DNA from: Streptomyces bungoensis
GTDB taxonomy: Bacteria; Actinomycetota; Actinomycetes; Streptomycetales; Streptomycetaceae
DNA length: 64,000 bases
Direction of reading: 5' to 3'
NCBI RefSeq assembly: GCF_001514215.1
Contig: NZ_KQ948853.1
Span: 405,167-469,166 of the forward strand
Numbering within the stretch: the first letter of the stretch is position 1; the number at the start of each line of letters is the position of its first letter. Positions 63,162 through 64,000 of this stretch are shown piece after piece. The notes below the pieces were generated by a model. That model saw nothing but the letters and a program-made list of their open reading frames with translations. It was not told the DNA's origin and ran no database searches. The position numbers and the translations under genes are program-made.

Positions 63162-64000
63162 ATGACGACAGGTCGGCTCGGGCAGCAAGCCGCGCCGCCG
63201 AACGCGGCCTATGCCGGGCAGGTCGTGCATTTCCCGGATCCGGTCCGGGCGGCACGTCACCCGAGAGGGGTACGGGTCGACGAGGGTGGTTACCCGGATT
63301 TCTCACCCTATGCGCGTGCGGCGGCGGAGATCGCCGAGCCGCCGGAGGGTTTCGGGGTCGACGAGTTGCGGCTGACGGACTACGTGTCGGCGAACGCGGC
63401 TTTGGCGGCGTCGGGGCACGAGTTGTGGGACACGGTGCCGGATGTGGCGACGCCGCACGGGTGGACGTGGCATCACGTGGTGGGGTCGCGGCGGCTGGAG
63501 CTGGTTCCGGTCGAGGTGAAGGCGTTGCTGCGGCACCACGGTGGGGTGGCGACGGCCCGGGTGGACCAGGGCAAGCGGGGGACGCGGCCGTTGCAGGAGA
63601 CACGTCCGGCGCACTTCGGGCTGCCGAAGTCGGGTGTGGCGGTGTCGGAGGCGCAGGTGCAGGGGGTCGAGGAGGACCTGGGGTACCGGTTGCCGGGTGC
63701 GTACCGCTCGTTCCTGAAGGCGGCGGGCGGGTGTGCGCCGGTGGGTACGGCGCTGGACGCCGAGTTGGGGTTGCTGCTGGACCAGCCGTTCTTCACGGTG
63801 CGGGACGAGGCGGCGGTCAACGACCTGGTGTACGTGAACAAGTGTCTGCGCGACCATCTGACGAAGGACTACCTGGGCGTCGGTTTCGTGCAGGGGGGTC
63901 TGCTCGCGGTGAAGGTGCGCGGTGAGCGGGCCGGTTCGGTGTGGTTCTGCGCGTACGACGATGTGCGGGACGTGGATCCCGGCTGGTCCCCGGCGGAGCG
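63162..64000 (+). CDS. SMI1/KNR4 (SUKH) family protein, 3' end outside window
   Basis: The ATG at 63162, after a GGGGG ribosome site, opens a frame that runs past the right edge (about 279 residues visible). An N-terminal region (QVVHFPDPVRAARHPRGVRVDEGGYPDFSPYARAAAEIAEPP) is followed by HGWTWHHVVGSRRLELVPVEVKALLRHHGGV, then the SUKH-1 core: VSEAQVQGVEEDLGYRLPGAYRSFLKAAGGCAPVG, GLLLDQPFFTVRDEAAVNDLVYVNKCLRDHLTKDYLGVGFVQGGLLAVKV. It is large for an immunity protein, so it may be a fusion. Divergent from the YwqJ deaminase. Low third-position bias in the 5' part is not marked. Confidence 0.8.
   Translation, partial: MTTGRLGQQAAPPNAAYAGQVVHFPDPVRAARHPRGVRVDEGGYPDFSPYARAAAEIAEPPEGFGVDELRLTDYVSANAALAASGHELWDTVPDVATPHGWTWHHVVGSRRLELVPVEVKALLRHHGGVATARVDQGKRGTRPLQETRPAHFGLPKSGVAVSEAQVQGVEEDLGYRLPGAYRSFLKAAGGCAPVGTALDAELGLLLDQPFFTVRDEAAVNDLVYVNKCLRDHLTKDYLGVGFVQGGLLAVKVRGERAGSVWFCAYDDVRDVDPGWSPAE

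Overview
The window is very GC-rich actinobacterial chromosome and almost certainly Streptomyces. GTG starts are common, neighbouring genes often overlap by ATGA, GTGA or TGATG, third codon positions are nearly all G or C, and the sporulation-type gene ssgE is present. As I remember it, the order from cbiM/ssgE through pmt, rsmI, tatD, rpf, ksgA, ispE, ABC-F, galTEK, ppc, pth, rplY, prs and glmU matches the conserved core region around SCO3122-SCO3160 of S. coelicolor. I could not check this. About 60 genes are supported, with one tRNA, one decayed transposon, one broken cell-wall protein and a set of terminators and operator palindromes.

Region by region. 1-5.1 kb: the end of an exonuclease III gene, a MerR regulator, and divergent from it a tight operon of Baeyer-Villiger-type monooxygenase, alpha/beta hydrolase and short-chain dehydrogenase. 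5.2-11.7 kb: a tricorn-type protease divergent from a TetR regulator and an MMPL exporter, with two TetR-like operators between them. 11.8-18 kb: YbaK-type deacylase and EamA transporter, a truncated and frameshifted tnpB remnant, a beta-hydroxyacid dehydrogenase, a serine hydrolase and an ohr/ohrR peroxide pair. 18-20.6 kb: an energy-coupling-factor metal importer behind a Nur-like box, so probably for nickel. 20.6-26 kb: ssgE, two penicillin-binding protein paralogues, and a MarR regulator divergent from an esterase.

26-36 kb is housekeeping: protein mannosyltransferase, rsmI, tatD, an Rpf cell-wall hydrolase, ksgA-ispE and an ABC-F ATPase. 36-39.7 kb: two tandem paralogous membrane-anchored beta-propeller proteins. 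39.8-47.7 kb: a response regulator that lacks its phosphorylation site, a sodium/solute symporter divergent from galT-galE-galK, a GNAT enzyme and a second, canonical response regulator. 47.7-51.2 kb: MarR with a methyltransferase and a VOC protein, then a fatty-acid desaturase with its TetR partner. 51.5-59.4 kb: ppc, a decayed sortase-substrate remnant, pth-rplY-prs-glmU and tRNA-Gln.

59.4-64 kb is the least ordinary part. A gene with two helix-turn-helix repeats and a LAGLIDADG-like C-terminal half ends 11 bases before the tRNA-Gln on the same strand. An orphan sensor kinase follows. The window ends in a cluster of a SUKH-3 protein, a YwqJ-type putative nucleic-acid deaminase and a divergent SMI1/KNR4 (SUKH) protein, all families known from polymorphic toxin-immunity systems. 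That cluster and the tRNA-linked gene are the best candidates for poorly described biology.
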